Below, in pieces: positions 13,718-19,163 of a DNA stretch of 28,536 nucleotides; position 1 is the first letter of the stretch; each line of letters opens with the position of its first letter. The position numbers and the translations under genes were made by a program. Source of the DNA: a virus. The DNA is taken from IMG/VR virus record IMGVR_UViG_3300005518_000035, positions 1 through 28,536 of that record, one strand, 5' to 3'. The notes beneath the pieces are model-generated. The model ran no database searches and was not told the DNA's origin. It saw only the letters and a list, made by a program, of their open reading frames with translations.

Positions 13718-14401
13718 ATGTTGGACTGGACCCGCTTGGCCCCGGCTGTAGAACGCGCAGCCGGGACCGCATCATCCAACTTCCCTGCACACCACGATAT
13801 CTCCGACGTGAAGCAGGAGTTGTGGGTGTGGATCATGGAGAACAAGAACACGATCACCAGAGTCCTGTCATCAGAAGACGCCACCGAGAACGCGGTGGTA
13901 CCGCTTCTCGTGAAGGCTGCCAACTCGTTCCTCAAGAAGGAGGACGCGCAAGCCTACGGCTATGACCAGGAGGACGTGTTCAACTACTCTCTCGACATGA
14001 TCCAGAGCATCCTTGAAGTCGTGTTCGAGCATGAGGACTGGCAGTCGTTCGCGACTGCCGCCACTCAGGGTATGCCCCGAGCCAAGGCTGAGCCTGCCAC
14101 TGGAGGCAACAACCTGGCTGGCTATGCCGACGTCTCCCGGGCGATCAGCTCACTCACGGATGACCAGTACAACACGCTGGTGTGGCGGTACAAGTACGGC
14201 TACACGTTCCAGCAGATCGGTGCCGAGTCTGGCATCACCAAGCAGGGCGCCGAGAACCGCCACAGGTCGGCCGTGAACGCTATCCAGCAGCACTTGGGCA
14301 AGGGGAGCCTGGCCGACATGCGCAGGGGCTACAGCGGGCGTACAGAGCCTCGCGGTAACGCTGCAGCCAACGCTCGTACCGAGCGTGACTATGAAGGCTG
14401 A
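13718..14401 (+). CDS. Sigma-factor-like HTH protein
   Basis: 227 residues from ATG 13718, six bases after GGAGGA and overlapping an in-frame TGA as TGATG. Residues about 145-195 (ISSLTDDQYNTLVWRYKYGY, then TFQQIGAESGITKQGAENRH) look like sigma region 4: the L-x-x-x-Q helix and the T-x-x-x-I-A helix-turn-helix. The N-terminal 140 residues are helical and may be a degenerate region 2. It could redirect host RNA polymerase to phage promoters or be a terminase-like HTH protein. Late-gene control is inference. It ends the rightward operon before a terminator at 14499. Confidence 0.7.
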   Translation: MLDWTRLAPAVERAAGTASSNFPAHHDISDVKQELWVWIMENKNTITRVLSSEDATENAVVPLLVKAANSFLKKEDAQAYGYDQEDVFNYSLDMIQSILEVVFEHEDWQSFATAATQGMPRAKAEPATGGNNLAGYADVSRAISSLTDDQYNTLVWRYKYGYTFQQIGAESGITKQGAENRHRSAVNAIQQHLGKGSLADMRRGYSGRTEPRGNAAANARTERDYEG

Positions 14402-14454
14402 CGTGCCAGCAAAGCTGGCCGTCCTGGCGCACGGCTTACGCCGTGACGCTGAGT

Positions 14455-14494
14455 GGGTGGGGAGGGCTCGCACCTCCCGGCCTGCTGGTCACCC
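14455..14494 (-). ncRNA. tRNA-elbow minihelix M9 (operon end)
   Basis: Read on the minus strand: acceptor GGGTG, linker ACCAGCAGGCC, T-stem GGGAGG, loop TGCGAGC, T-stem CCTCCC, acceptor CACCC, then ACT. It lies 33 bases after the last gene of the leftward operon with no gene beyond it on that strand. The loop has G instead of T at the second position and the linker has AG instead of GG, like M4. Confidence 0.7.
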
Positions 14495-14498
14495 TTGG

Positions 14499-14525
14499 GA
14501 CCTCGGCTACGGCCGGGGTCTTTCT
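14499..14525 (+). terminator. Terminator for the rightward HNH-phosphoesterase-sigma operon
   Basis: GACCTCGGC (14499-14507) pairs with GCCGGGGTC (14512-14520), 9 bp with one G-U and loop TACG, followed by TTTCT. About 100 bases after the sigma-like gene stop. Confidence 0.65.
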
Positions 14526-14527
14526 GC

Positions 14528-14590
14528 TTAGCTGAAGATGGCTCGGCCGATGAAGATGCCGATAGCGATACCTACGAGCAGCATGAACAT
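14528..14590 (-). CDS. 20-residue single-pass membrane peptide
   Basis: ATG 14590 with AGGAG five bases upstream, two bases after the previous stop. The whole product, MFMLLVGIAIGIFIGRAIFS, is one hydrophobic helix with a single Arg. It is the last gene of the second leftward operon. The strong ribosome site and tight spacing argue that it is translated; a role as membrane regulator or toxin-like peptide is only speculation. Confidence 0.6.
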   Translation of the reverse strand: MFMLLVGIAIGIFIGRAIFS

Positions 14591-14592
14591 AC

Positions 14593-14763
14593 TTACTCCT
14601 CTCCGGACCACGCCTTGAGGGCGTCGTCCGCATCGATCTCGTCCTCCACCATGTACATGATGGCGTCCTGCGCTCGCTTGGCCTTGTCGTACCAGTGCAC
14701 TGCGGTACCCACCGCGCTGGCCAGCAGGAGGCCGCTCACGAACTGGAGCGTGTTACTCCTCAC
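14593..14763 (-). CDS. 56-residue membrane-anchored protein
   Basis: GTG 14763 overlaps the previous stop (GTGA) with GGGAG seven bases upstream. Residues 6-24 (LQFVSGLLLASAVGTAVHW) form one membrane segment; a charged, acidic helical tail follows (AKRAQDAIMYMVEDEIDADD). It is coupled to the 20-residue membrane peptide that follows. No family recognised. Confidence 0.7.
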   Translation of the reverse strand: MRSNTLQFVSGLLLASAVGTAVHWYDKAKRAQDAIMYMVEDEIDADDALKAWSGEE

Positions 14764-15332
14764 CAGTCACTCCCTAGGTTGCTCTCTCGCCTGTAGTACT
14801 GCTCAAGGCTTTTGTTTGAGTCGGCGCAGAGAGCGCCGGTCTTGACGTTGCGCATGAGCACGCACTGCGGTGCGGTAGCGATGACCTCGAAGATGAACTC
14901 TCTCTGATGCTGAGAAAGTCGATCTCCGATCGCCCAGTCCGGGTTCTTCCAGGCATCCTCGATCATCTCGTCCGTCATCTCGACCATCTTGCCGTCGAGC
15001 CTCTTCTTCGGACGGAACTCCTCGCAGTACTCCCACGTCGGCGGGGAGGAAGGACCGAGCCAGCCGTACGACGACGTCTCGGACACGATCCACACCCTCC
15101 CCGCCTCGTCGTCCAGCCACGCTACCCGCCTCACCTTCGCGTCGTACGGTGACTTGAGGAGCATGCCCGACCGCAAGGGAGTGGCAGGCTTCATGATCGG
15201 AGAGAGAAGCATCTCATGGAAGCCTTCCACGATCTCCTTGGCGATCTCGTCAAGAGATCGCCCCTCGTTCCGGTCGGCGTCCAGAAACCTCGCCACCTGC
15301 TCGATCTGTTGCTTCTTACTCGGTAGTGGCAA
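14760..15332 (-). CDS. Hypothetical protein
   Basis: 190 residues starting at TTG 15332, chosen because AAGGAGG lies eight bases upstream; the open frame continues further upstream only through the preceding gene. N-terminal helices (KKQQIEQVARFLDADRNEGR, SLDEIAKEIVEGFHEML), then a beta-rich middle (AKVRRVAWLDDEAGRVWIVS, EYCEEFRPKKRLDG) and a C-terminal segment with two Cys (PQCVLMRN, ALCADSN). No recognised family. It overlaps its upstream neighbour by 17 bases and its downstream neighbour by four. Confidence 0.75.
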   Translation of the reverse strand: MPLPSKKQQIEQVARFLDADRNEGRSLDEIAKEIVEGFHEMLLSPIMKPATPLRSGMLLKSPYDAKVRRVAWLDDEAGRVWIVSETSSYGWLGPSSPPTWEYCEEFRPKKRLDGKMVEMTDEMIEDAWKNPDWAIGDRLSQHQREFIFEVIATAPQCVLMRNVKTGALCADSNKSLEQYYRRESNLGSDW

Positions 15333-15546
15333 ACGCAACAACCTCCTTCTGCATCCTGTAGCCGACCACCTTTTCGATGGTGACACGGTACACGTAGGCG
15401 TTCTCTTCGGTCGCCTTAACGTGATCGGTGGCGTACGACTCGGCGTCCAGCCTGAGGCCGACTCCGGACACCGCGATGATGTTTTTCGTTTCGAGGGCGT
15501 AGAAGCGGTTGCCGGACTTGCTCGCCACGTATGCTACCTGCGGCAC
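15316..15546 (-). CDS. Small beta-rich hypothetical protein
   Basis: 76 residues from GTG 15546 with AGGAGG seven bases upstream. The sequence alternates hydrophobic and polar residues (VAYVASKSGNRFYAL, ENAYVYRVTIEKVVGYRM) as in a small beta barrel. It is the first gene after minihelix M8, whose 3' end is 24 bases before this start. No family recognised. Confidence 0.75.
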   Translation of the reverse strand: MPQVAYVASKSGNRFYALETKNIIAVSGVGLRLDAESYATDHVKATEENAYVYRVTIEKVVGYRMQKEVVAFATTE

Positions 15547-15570
15547 GTCGTTCCTCCTATTGTAGCCAGT

Positions 15571-15610
15571 GGGTGCCGGGGTCTCGAACCCCGGTGACTG
15601 CCGGTCACCC
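15571..15610 (-). ncRNA. tRNA-elbow minihelix M8
   Basis: Minus strand: acceptor GGGTG, linker ACCGGCAGTCA, T-stem CCGGGG, loop TTCGAGA, T-stem CCCCGG, acceptor CACCC, then ACT. All 11 pairs are Watson-Crick except one G-T-free check: stem bases match exactly. It begins six bases after the stop of the gene at 15617 and ends 24 bases before the next GTG. Confidence 0.8.
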
Positions 15611-15616
15611 TACCTA

Positions 15617-15970
15617 TCAGAAGTTCTGCTCGATCAAGTCTGCGATCTCGGCGAACGTCGCACCGTTGTCGTTCTTGTAGGACAGGCAGTCCACACCTTC
15701 CCCGCCAACCGCAGGATCGTCGCTAGTGATGTTCGCCCACTCCTGCACCCTGCTCGGCAGGAAGCTGCTGTTGGTGTAGCCACCGCTAAGGCGGTAGCCG
15801 TCTTCCTCCCACTCGCCCAGCCCGGAGATCTCGCACAGAACCCCCAGGCAGCAGTAGCTGACCTCTCCGCTAGAGTCCTTGCTCCTTAGGGCGAGGTGGC
15901 TCTGCTCGTACTCCCCGGAGCGGAGTGCGGCGACCCACTGGGCCTTGATTTCGGGATTCATCTTCTCCAT
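15617..15970 (-). CDS. Conserved phage/bacterial hypothetical protein
   Basis: 117 residues from ATG 15970 with AGGAGG four bases away; the frame opens further upstream but into an RNA structure. Features: NPEIKAQWVAALRSGEYEQS, then YCCLGVLCEISGLGEW, LPSRVQEWANI and GATFAEIADLIEQNF. This matches a widespread family of unknown function that I recognise by its CCLGVLC and TFAEIADLIE blocks. It is probably soluble. It is flanked by the 16010-16082 structure upstream and minihelix M8 downstream. Confidence 0.8.
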   Translation of the reverse strand: MEKMNPEIKAQWVAALRSGEYEQSHLALRSKDSSGEVSYCCLGVLCEISGLGEWEEDGYRLSGGYTNSSFLPSRVQEWANITSDDPAVGGEGVDCLSYKNDNGATFAEIADLIEQNF

Positions 15971-16009
15971 GATTCCTCCTGCTGTAGCCTTCCGCTTCTG
16001 CGGACAGGC

Positions 16010-16082
16010 CAGCACGATGCGAACATCCGCCTAGGGTGTGAGAAAGGCGGGCGCCTACTTATGTTTCGGCAACATCGTGCTG
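16010..16082 (-). ncRNA. 73-nt cloverleaf-like structured RNA (candidate)
   Basis: Minus strand: outer stem CAGCACGATG (16082-16073) with CATCGTGCTG (16019-16010), 10 perfect pairs. Inside, ATGTT-GCCGA-AACAT, then CCGCC with a 14-base loop and GGCGG, and possibly GATG-TTCG-CATC. It occupies the same intercistronic position as the minihelices (35 bases after a stop, 39 before a start) but lacks their T-loop. Confidence 0.5.
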
Positions 16083-16091
16083 ACTTGACCG

Positions 16092-16111
16092 CCCAGGCCT
16101 TCGGGCCTGGG
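16092..16111. other. UUCG/CGAA hairpin after the 16118 gene
   Basis: CCCAGGCC pairs with GGCCTGGG around TTCG, 8 bp. It directly follows the stop of the small gene at 16118 on the minus strand, without a U-tract. Confidence 0.5.
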
Positions 16112-16117
16112 ACGGGA

Positions 16118-16303
16118 TTAGACTTCTTCTACGATGACCGTGACCTTGAAGACCGGGCCGTACGGGTCGTACGGCTCCTCTTCCTCAAGACGGGTCATGT
16201 CGCTGGACACGTAACCGAGAACGTCGGAAGCATCCGAGCCGTACGACGTCACATAGTAGCCCACGCCCTCGGCTCGCTTGAGTTCCTCTCGCTTGAGTCC
16301 CAT
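16118..16303 (-). CDS. 61-residue hypothetical protein
   Basis: ATG 16303, AGGGA about four bases upstream. Starts GLKREELKRAEGVGYYVTSY, then acidic middle (TRLEEEEPYDPYG) and a final hydrophobic strand (VFKVTVIVEEV). Follows the 16305 gene stop by one base, so the two are coupled. No family recognised. Confidence 0.7.
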   Translation of the reverse strand: MGLKREELKRAEGVGYYVTSYGSDASDVLGYVSSDMTRLEEEEPYDPYGPVFKVTVIVEEV

Positions 16304-16304
16304 G

Positions 16305-16772
16305 TCATCCCTTCGGTTCTGACAGGTCGATCACGCCGCCCTGGACCATGCCCACAATAAACGCATGGCGGTCCTGGAGGGCCTCCCACTCGTCGTGGGT
16401 CTCCTCGTGCCGACCGCGTGCCGACAGGACCTCTGCGGACCACTCAGGGACGTCGCCGATAGCGCCGTCGCCTACGTAGACCACGGAGGTCAGCCAGCGG
16501 TCGACCCTTGAGCCTTCGCCGAGGATAAGTCCCAGGATGTTCGTGGCGGTGAACAGCTCGGGGTTGTCCCCGGTGACCACGGCGTAGTCGCCGACGTACG
16601 TGATGAACCGGGCGTACAGGCTCTCCGGTTCGATGTCCGCCTCATCCACCCGGAAGTGGACGGGACACTCATCGCCCTGAGGGCACCACTCGGCTCGCAC
16701 CTCGGCGTAAGCGTCCTTCAGGATCTCCTCGGCCTGCTGCTCCGTCGAGTTGATCTCATCGTTGCCCATCAT
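16305..16772 (-). CDS. Acidic hypothetical protein
   Basis: 155 residues from ATG 16772 (ATG 16769 is better spaced from AGGGAG). Very acidic, with helical N-terminus (QQAEEILKDAYAEVRAEW), a Cys pair in WCPQGDECPVHF (29-40) and a hydrophobic C-terminal helix (RHAFIVGMVQGGVIDL). No recognised domain. Operon member between a zinc-ribbon gene and a small gene. Confidence 0.75.
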   Translation of the reverse strand: MMGNDEINSTEQQAEEILKDAYAEVRAEWCPQGDECPVHFRVDEADIEPESLYARFITYVGDYAVVTGDNPELFTATNILGLILGEGSRVDRWLTSVVYVGDGAIGDVPEWSAEVLSARGRHEETHDEWEALQDRHAFIVGMVQGGVIDLSEPKG

Positions 16773-16777
16773 GCTCC

Positions 16778-16936
16778 CTAAGCGTAGCAGTCGTACTCGA
16801 TGTCTACTGACGTGCTCTGGCCGTATGTGAAGATGTCTTCACACGTGGCTGAACAGATCAGCTCTGATGACTTGCCCATGTCGCCCTTGCATACCAGGCA
16901 CTTGGAGTCATCAGCCCAATCCGGTTCCCCAAACAT
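16778..16936 (-). CDS. 52-residue zinc-ribbon protein
   Basis: Start at ATG 16936 (MFGEPDWADDSKCLVCKGDM), because AAAGG and GGAAG lie just upstream and the longer frame would run through minihelix M7 and a hairpin. Cysteines CLVC (13-16) and CSATC (28-32) form a zinc-ribbon set. The minihelix ends 44 bases before this start. Nucleic-acid or protein binding is possible; function unknown. Confidence 0.7.
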   Translation of the reverse strand: MFGEPDWADDSKCLVCKGDMGKSSELICSATCEDIFTYGQSTSVDIEYDCYA

Positions 16937-16954
16937 CTTCCAGCCTTTCGTTCC

Positions 16955-16976
16955 GGTTTCAGCAGGAGCTGAAACC
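16955..16976 (-). other. Hairpin between M7 and ribosome site
   Basis: GGTTTCAGC (16955-16963) with GCTGAAACC (16968-16976), 9 bp, 4-base loop. It begins four bases after M7 on the minus strand. Confidence 0.65.
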
Positions 16977-16980
16977 TTGC

Positions 16981-17020
16981 GCCAGCCCAGGACTCGAACC
17001 TGGGTGTATGCCGTTCTGGC
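16981..17020 (-). ncRNA. tRNA-elbow minihelix M7
   Basis: Minus strand: acceptor GCCAG, linker AACGGCATACA, T-stem CCCAGG, loop TTCGAGT, T-stem CCTGGG, acceptor CTGGC, then GCA. It starts 10 bases after the phosphoribosyltransferase-like gene stop. The base after the acceptor is G instead of the usual A. Confidence 0.8.
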
Positions 17021-17030
17021 CACCTGTGCG

Positions 17031-17465
17031 TCACTTGAACGAATATCCGACTTCCGAGCTCGCAGAGAGCTCGAGCTGCGGACCCCCATCGGAGTAGTTG
17101 CAGTACATGTACTGTCCGACGAACGTCGTCTTCACGTCGTAATCCCGGGCGACGTCATCGACCTTCTCGATGACCCGCATGCGGGTCCTTCCGGACGACA
17201 CGAAATCGTCCACGAAGATCCACCGCTCACCCAGGTCGCCGAGCATCCGGCCCCTGCCATGGTGGGAGTCGTCCGTCTCCTTGCGGATCAGGACGAACTT
17301 CTTGCCCATGGCGAGTGCGAGGGCGGGGATGACGATCCCACCCGAGAAGCCTGCGCCGACCATCGTGTCGAAATCGACGTCGGCCAGCCGCTTCTGAGCG
17401 GTTTCGATCACCTCTGCGAGGTCGAAGACGGCGGCGTCCATGTAGTACGTCTGGAACCTGGTCAC
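17031..17465 (-). CDS. Type I phosphoribosyltransferase-like protein
   Basis: 144 residues from GTG 17465 with GAGGAGG five bases upstream; a longer frame would run through minihelix M6. The PRPP-binding motif is RWIFVDDFVSSGRTRMRV (81-98): hydrophobic strand, two Asp (86, 87), then S-S-G-R-T. An N-terminal helical region and GAGFSGGIVIPALALAMGKKF give the core Rossmann-like fold. Such enzymes join a base or similar nucleophile with PRPP, often in nucleotide salvage; the hood that would show the substrate is not recognisable. It may help phage nucleotide supply. It lies between M6 and M7. Confidence 0.8.
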   Translation of the reverse strand: MTRFQTYYMDAAVFDLAEVIETAQKRLADVDFDTMVGAGFSGGIVIPALALAMGKKFVLIRKETDDSHHGRGRMLGDLGERWIFVDDFVSSGRTRMRVIEKVDDVARDYDVKTTFVGQYMYCNYSDGGPQLELSASSEVGYSFK

Positions 17466-17479
17466 GATGTCCTCCTCAA

Positions 17480-17496
17480 GGGCACCCTGCGCGCCC
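17480..17496 (-). other. Hairpin between M6 and ribosome site
   Basis: GGGCAC (17480-17485) with GCGCCC (17491-17496); six pairs, one mismatch-tolerant as RNA (G-U). Directly 3' of M6 and before the GTG of the phosphoribosyltransferase-like gene. Confidence 0.5.
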
Positions 17497-17501
17497 TCAG
17501 T

Positions 17502-17541
17502 GCCTGCCTGAGACTCGAACTCAGGTGTATGCCATTCAGGC
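17502..17541 (-). ncRNA. tRNA-elbow minihelix M6
   Basis: Minus strand: acceptor GCCTG, linker AATGGCATACA, T-stem CCTGAG, loop TTCGAGT, T-stem CTCAGG, acceptor CAGGC, then ACT. Six bases after the Cys-rich gene stop and 36 bases before the next GTG. Confidence 0.8.
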
Positions 17542-17547
17542 CACCCT

Positions 17548-17721
17548 TCACCCTCCGTATGCATGTTCGCGCTGGCACTCGAACATGCTCAGCACGCCCG
17601 GGAACGGGCGGAGCGGGAGGGGCTCGCAGTCGACCTCTTCACACTCCAGACAAAGCGCCCCGACCTCGCCTATCGCGATATCCGGGCAGTCGCGGCAGGC
17701 GCAGGGCACGTATCCGCTCAT
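17548..17721 (-). CDS. 57-residue Cys-rich protein
   Basis: Start at ATG 17721 with AAGGGAG seven bases upstream. Sequence opens MSGYVPCACRDCPDIAIG, then GALCLECEEVDCE, so it has three plus three cysteines in short clusters (CACRDC and CLECEEVDC), the arrangement of a small zinc protein. It ends with SMFECQREHAYGG. I remember similar actinophage proteins, but no known function. Confidence 0.75.
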   Translation of the reverse strand: MSGYVPCACRDCPDIAIGEVGALCLECEEVDCEPLPLRPFPGVLSMFECQREHAYGG

Positions 17722-17742
17722 GATGTCACTCCCTTGACTCAA

Positions 17743-17760
17743 GACCCCCTCAAGGGGGTC
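17743..17760 (-). other. Hairpin between M5 and ribosome site
   Basis: GACCCCCT (17743-17750) with AGGGGGTC (17753-17760), a stem of eight pairs with a two-base formal loop, so in practice about six to seven pairs. Placed between M5 and the Cys-rich gene start. Confidence 0.6.
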
Positions 17761-17765
17761 TCAGT

Positions 17766-17805
17766 GCCCGTCTACGGCTCGAACGTAGATGCCTGCCCGT
17801 CGGGC
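17766..17805 (-). ncRNA. tRNA-elbow minihelix M5
   Basis: Minus strand: acceptor GCCCG, linker ACGGGCAGGCA, T-stem TCTACG, loop TTCGAGC, T-stem CGTAGA, acceptor CGGGC, then ACT. Thirteen bases after the membrane protein stop. Confidence 0.8.
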
Positions 17806-17818
17806 TACCCTTGCTACC

Positions 17819-18100
17819 TCAGCGGCGCTTAGAGCCGCCGCTGAAGCTCTTGCTCTTGCTGAGGCCGCCGAACCCCTTGGACTTCGGCTTGGAGGGCACC
17901 ACATAGTACTTGTTACCCTTGGTGTACCTCGGGAAGTAGTGGAACTTCCCGTCATGGTCGTAGTGGCCGTACGAGGAAGTGTGCGGGTACTGGTAGGTAC
18001 CACCACCACTCGTGGTGTTGTGCGCCACTACGGCGATGAGCATGAAGAGGACCACGAAGGCCCCCACGATCAGAGTGAGTGCCTTGTTGTCGTCGCTCAT
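17819..18100 (-). CDS. Single-pass membrane protein with Gly/Ser/Lys-rich tail
   Basis: 93 residues from ATG 18100 with GAGGACGAT upstream. Residues 7-26 (ALTLIVGAFVVLFMLIAVVA) are a clear membrane segment near the N-terminus. The remainder is Tyr/His/Gly-rich (YQYPHTSSYGHYDHDGKFHY) and then basic with Ser-Lys repeats (KSKGFGGLSKSKSFSGGSKR). The topology, small size and basic tail suggest a surface or membrane-modifying role. No family recognised. It lies between M4 and M5. Confidence 0.75.
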   Translation of the reverse strand: MSDDNKALTLIVGAFVVLFMLIAVVAHNTTSGGGTYQYPHTSSYGHYDHDGKFHYFPRYTKGNKYYVVPSKPKSKGFGGLSKSKSFSGGSKRR

Positions 18101-18140
18101 ATCGTCCTCATTTCCCGGTTCAGTCGCTTGCCGAACCCGT

Positions 18141-18180
18141 GGGTGTCAAGGCCTTGCACCCTGATGGCTGCTGGTCACCC
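18141..18180 (-). ncRNA. tRNA-elbow minihelix M4, variant loop
   Basis: Minus strand: acceptor GGGTG, linker ACCAGCAGCCA, T-stem TCAGGG, loop TGCAAGG, T-stem CCTTGA (one G-U), acceptor CACCC, then ACG. It has the same 5-11-6-7-6-5 layout as the others. Loop position 2 is G and linker position 4 is A, matching M9. Its 3' end is 40 bases before the membrane gene ATG. Confidence 0.7.
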
Positions 18181-18245
18181 GATGGGGCTAGTTTATGCCC
18201 CCGTCTCTCCCTGCCAGGACAGAACTCCGGCGGGGAGAAGCTGTG

Positions 18246-18620
18246 TCAGAGTCGCATGAACACCACGTCCGGACCGCCTTCGGTCCGGTTGGCCTCACGC
18301 ATGTACTCGCGGAACCCGAACTGCTCGTAGTACTTCGGCAGGAACCCGTCGAAACAGTCGAGCCACGCCGCGCCGTCGAGCTGGATAGCATCAAGGACCA
18401 GGCCTTCTCCTCGTCCCCGGACGAGAGAATAGAGGCCGATCAGTTCATCTGTCGTCGTCACGCCGTAGCCGGACGCCTTGTCCTCGGTCAGGAAGTACTC
18501 TGCCGAGTCCGGCATCTCTTCCGGGGGCGGGGTGGCGTTCTTGATGCGATCCGATTCGGCACGTGCCGCCTTCAGGGCGGTCACGTACTCTTCTCGGCTC
18601 ACGGCCCACGTTGTCGCCAT
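18246..18620 (-). CDS. GNAT-like acetyltransferase fold protein (probable)
   Basis: 124 residues from ATG 18620 with AGGAGG six bases upstream. After a helical N-terminus (REEYVTALKAARAESDRIKN) the order GYGVTTTDELIGLYSLVRGR, then GLVLDAIQLDGAAWLDCFDG, FLPKYYEQFGFREY and PDVVFMRL fits GNAT proteins: a strand-turn with R-G-x-G, the central strand, and the final Y-x-x-x-G-F motif. If active it would transfer an acetyl group from acetyl-CoA to an unknown target. It lies after tandem minihelices M2 and M3. Confidence 0.55.
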   Translation of the reverse strand: MATTWAVSREEYVTALKAARAESDRIKNATPPPEEMPDSAEYFLTEDKASGYGVTTTDELIGLYSLVRGRGEGLVLDAIQLDGAAWLDCFDGFLPKYYEQFGFREYMREANRTEGGPDVVFMRL

Positions 18621-18648
18621 ACTGTCCTCCTGTAAGTGGATCTTGCGT

Positions 18649-18689
18649 GCCCCGGACAGGAATCGAACCTGCCTGCAACCACTCGGGAC
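18649..18689 (-). ncRNA. tRNA-elbow minihelix M3
   Basis: Minus strand: acceptor GTCCCG, linker AGTGGTTGCA, T-stem GGCAGG, loop TTCGATT, T-stem CCTGTC (one G-U), acceptor CGGGGC (one U-G), then ACG. Six-base-pair acceptor and ten-base linker. The linker resembles the D-loop of class II tRNAs. It follows M2 with a two-base gap. Confidence 0.78.
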
Positions 18690-18691
18690 GT

Positions 18692-18731
18692 GCCCTGGGC
18701 GGGAGTCGAACCCGCCTTACACCATCAGGGC
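18692..18731 (-). ncRNA. tRNA-elbow minihelix M2
   Basis: Minus strand: acceptor GCCCTG, linker ATGGTGTAA, T-stem GGCGGG, loop TTCGACT, T-stem CCCGCC, acceptor CAGGGC, then ACG. Perfect 12-bp stack. The linker matches the D-loop part of tRNA-Gln as I remember it (TATGGTGTAA). Eight bases after the 18740 gene stop. Confidence 0.8.
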
Positions 18732-18739
18732 TGTGTTTC

Positions 18740-19120
18740 TCAGAGTTCCATCAGGGCGAATGTGGCGGCGTCGCCCCACGTCCTCCCTCGGTCTTGCACG
18801 GACTGAGCGGCCTGGAGGGCGTTCATGCCCTTCCAGGAGATCGTGATCACGCCCTCCTCACGCAGACAATCGAGGAGGTCGAAAGCAGACTGACCGAGGG
18901 ATGTGGTGGTGTCGCCCTGCTTCAGGCGTTCTACCGGCACGCCCTTCCCAGCGAGGAACTGACCGATGATGCAGTCAGGCTTGCCCTGGTGGACGTAGAC
19001 GCACCCGCCCTCGGAGTCCTCCGTGACGTTGCGCTTGGAGTAGACGAAGTCCTCACCCTGCTTGATGACCAGGGCCGAAAGCCCGTTCTTGATGTCATCG
19101 TCAGAGATGTTGATCGTCAT
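18740..19120 (-). CDS. Hypothetical protein
   Basis: 126 residues from ATG 19120; GGGAGAGG lies somewhat far upstream. Short N-terminal acidic helix (ISDDDIKNGLSALVIKQGED), then a beta segment with two Cys (SEGGCVYVHQGKPDCIIGQF) and a C-terminal helical part (SAFDLLDCLREEGVITISWK, ALQAAQSVQDRGRTW). Related small proteins occur in other actinophages as far as I recall, without known role. It is bracketed by M1 upstream and M2/M3 downstream. Confidence 0.75.
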   Translation of the reverse strand: MTINISDDDIKNGLSALVIKQGEDFVYSKRNVTEDSEGGCVYVHQGKPDCIIGQFLAGKGVPVERLKQGDTTTSLGQSAFDLLDCLREEGVITISWKGMNALQAAQSVQDRGRTWGDAATFALMEL

Positions 19121-19141
19121 GTGCTGTGTCCTCTCCCTAGA

Positions 19142-19159
19142 GGGCGCCCCAAGGCGCCC
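19142..19159 (-). other. Hairpin between M1 and ribosome site
   Basis: GGGCGCC (19142-19148) with GGCGCCC (19153-19159), 7 bp, 4-base loop, four bases from M1. Confidence 0.65.
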
Positions 19160-19163
19160 CAGT

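Noticed and set aside
17553-17580. A TTCGAGT T-loop-like sequence at the end of the Cys-rich gene
   Set aside because: It lies in coding sequence and the flanks cannot form the 6-bp stem, so it is not a minihelix.
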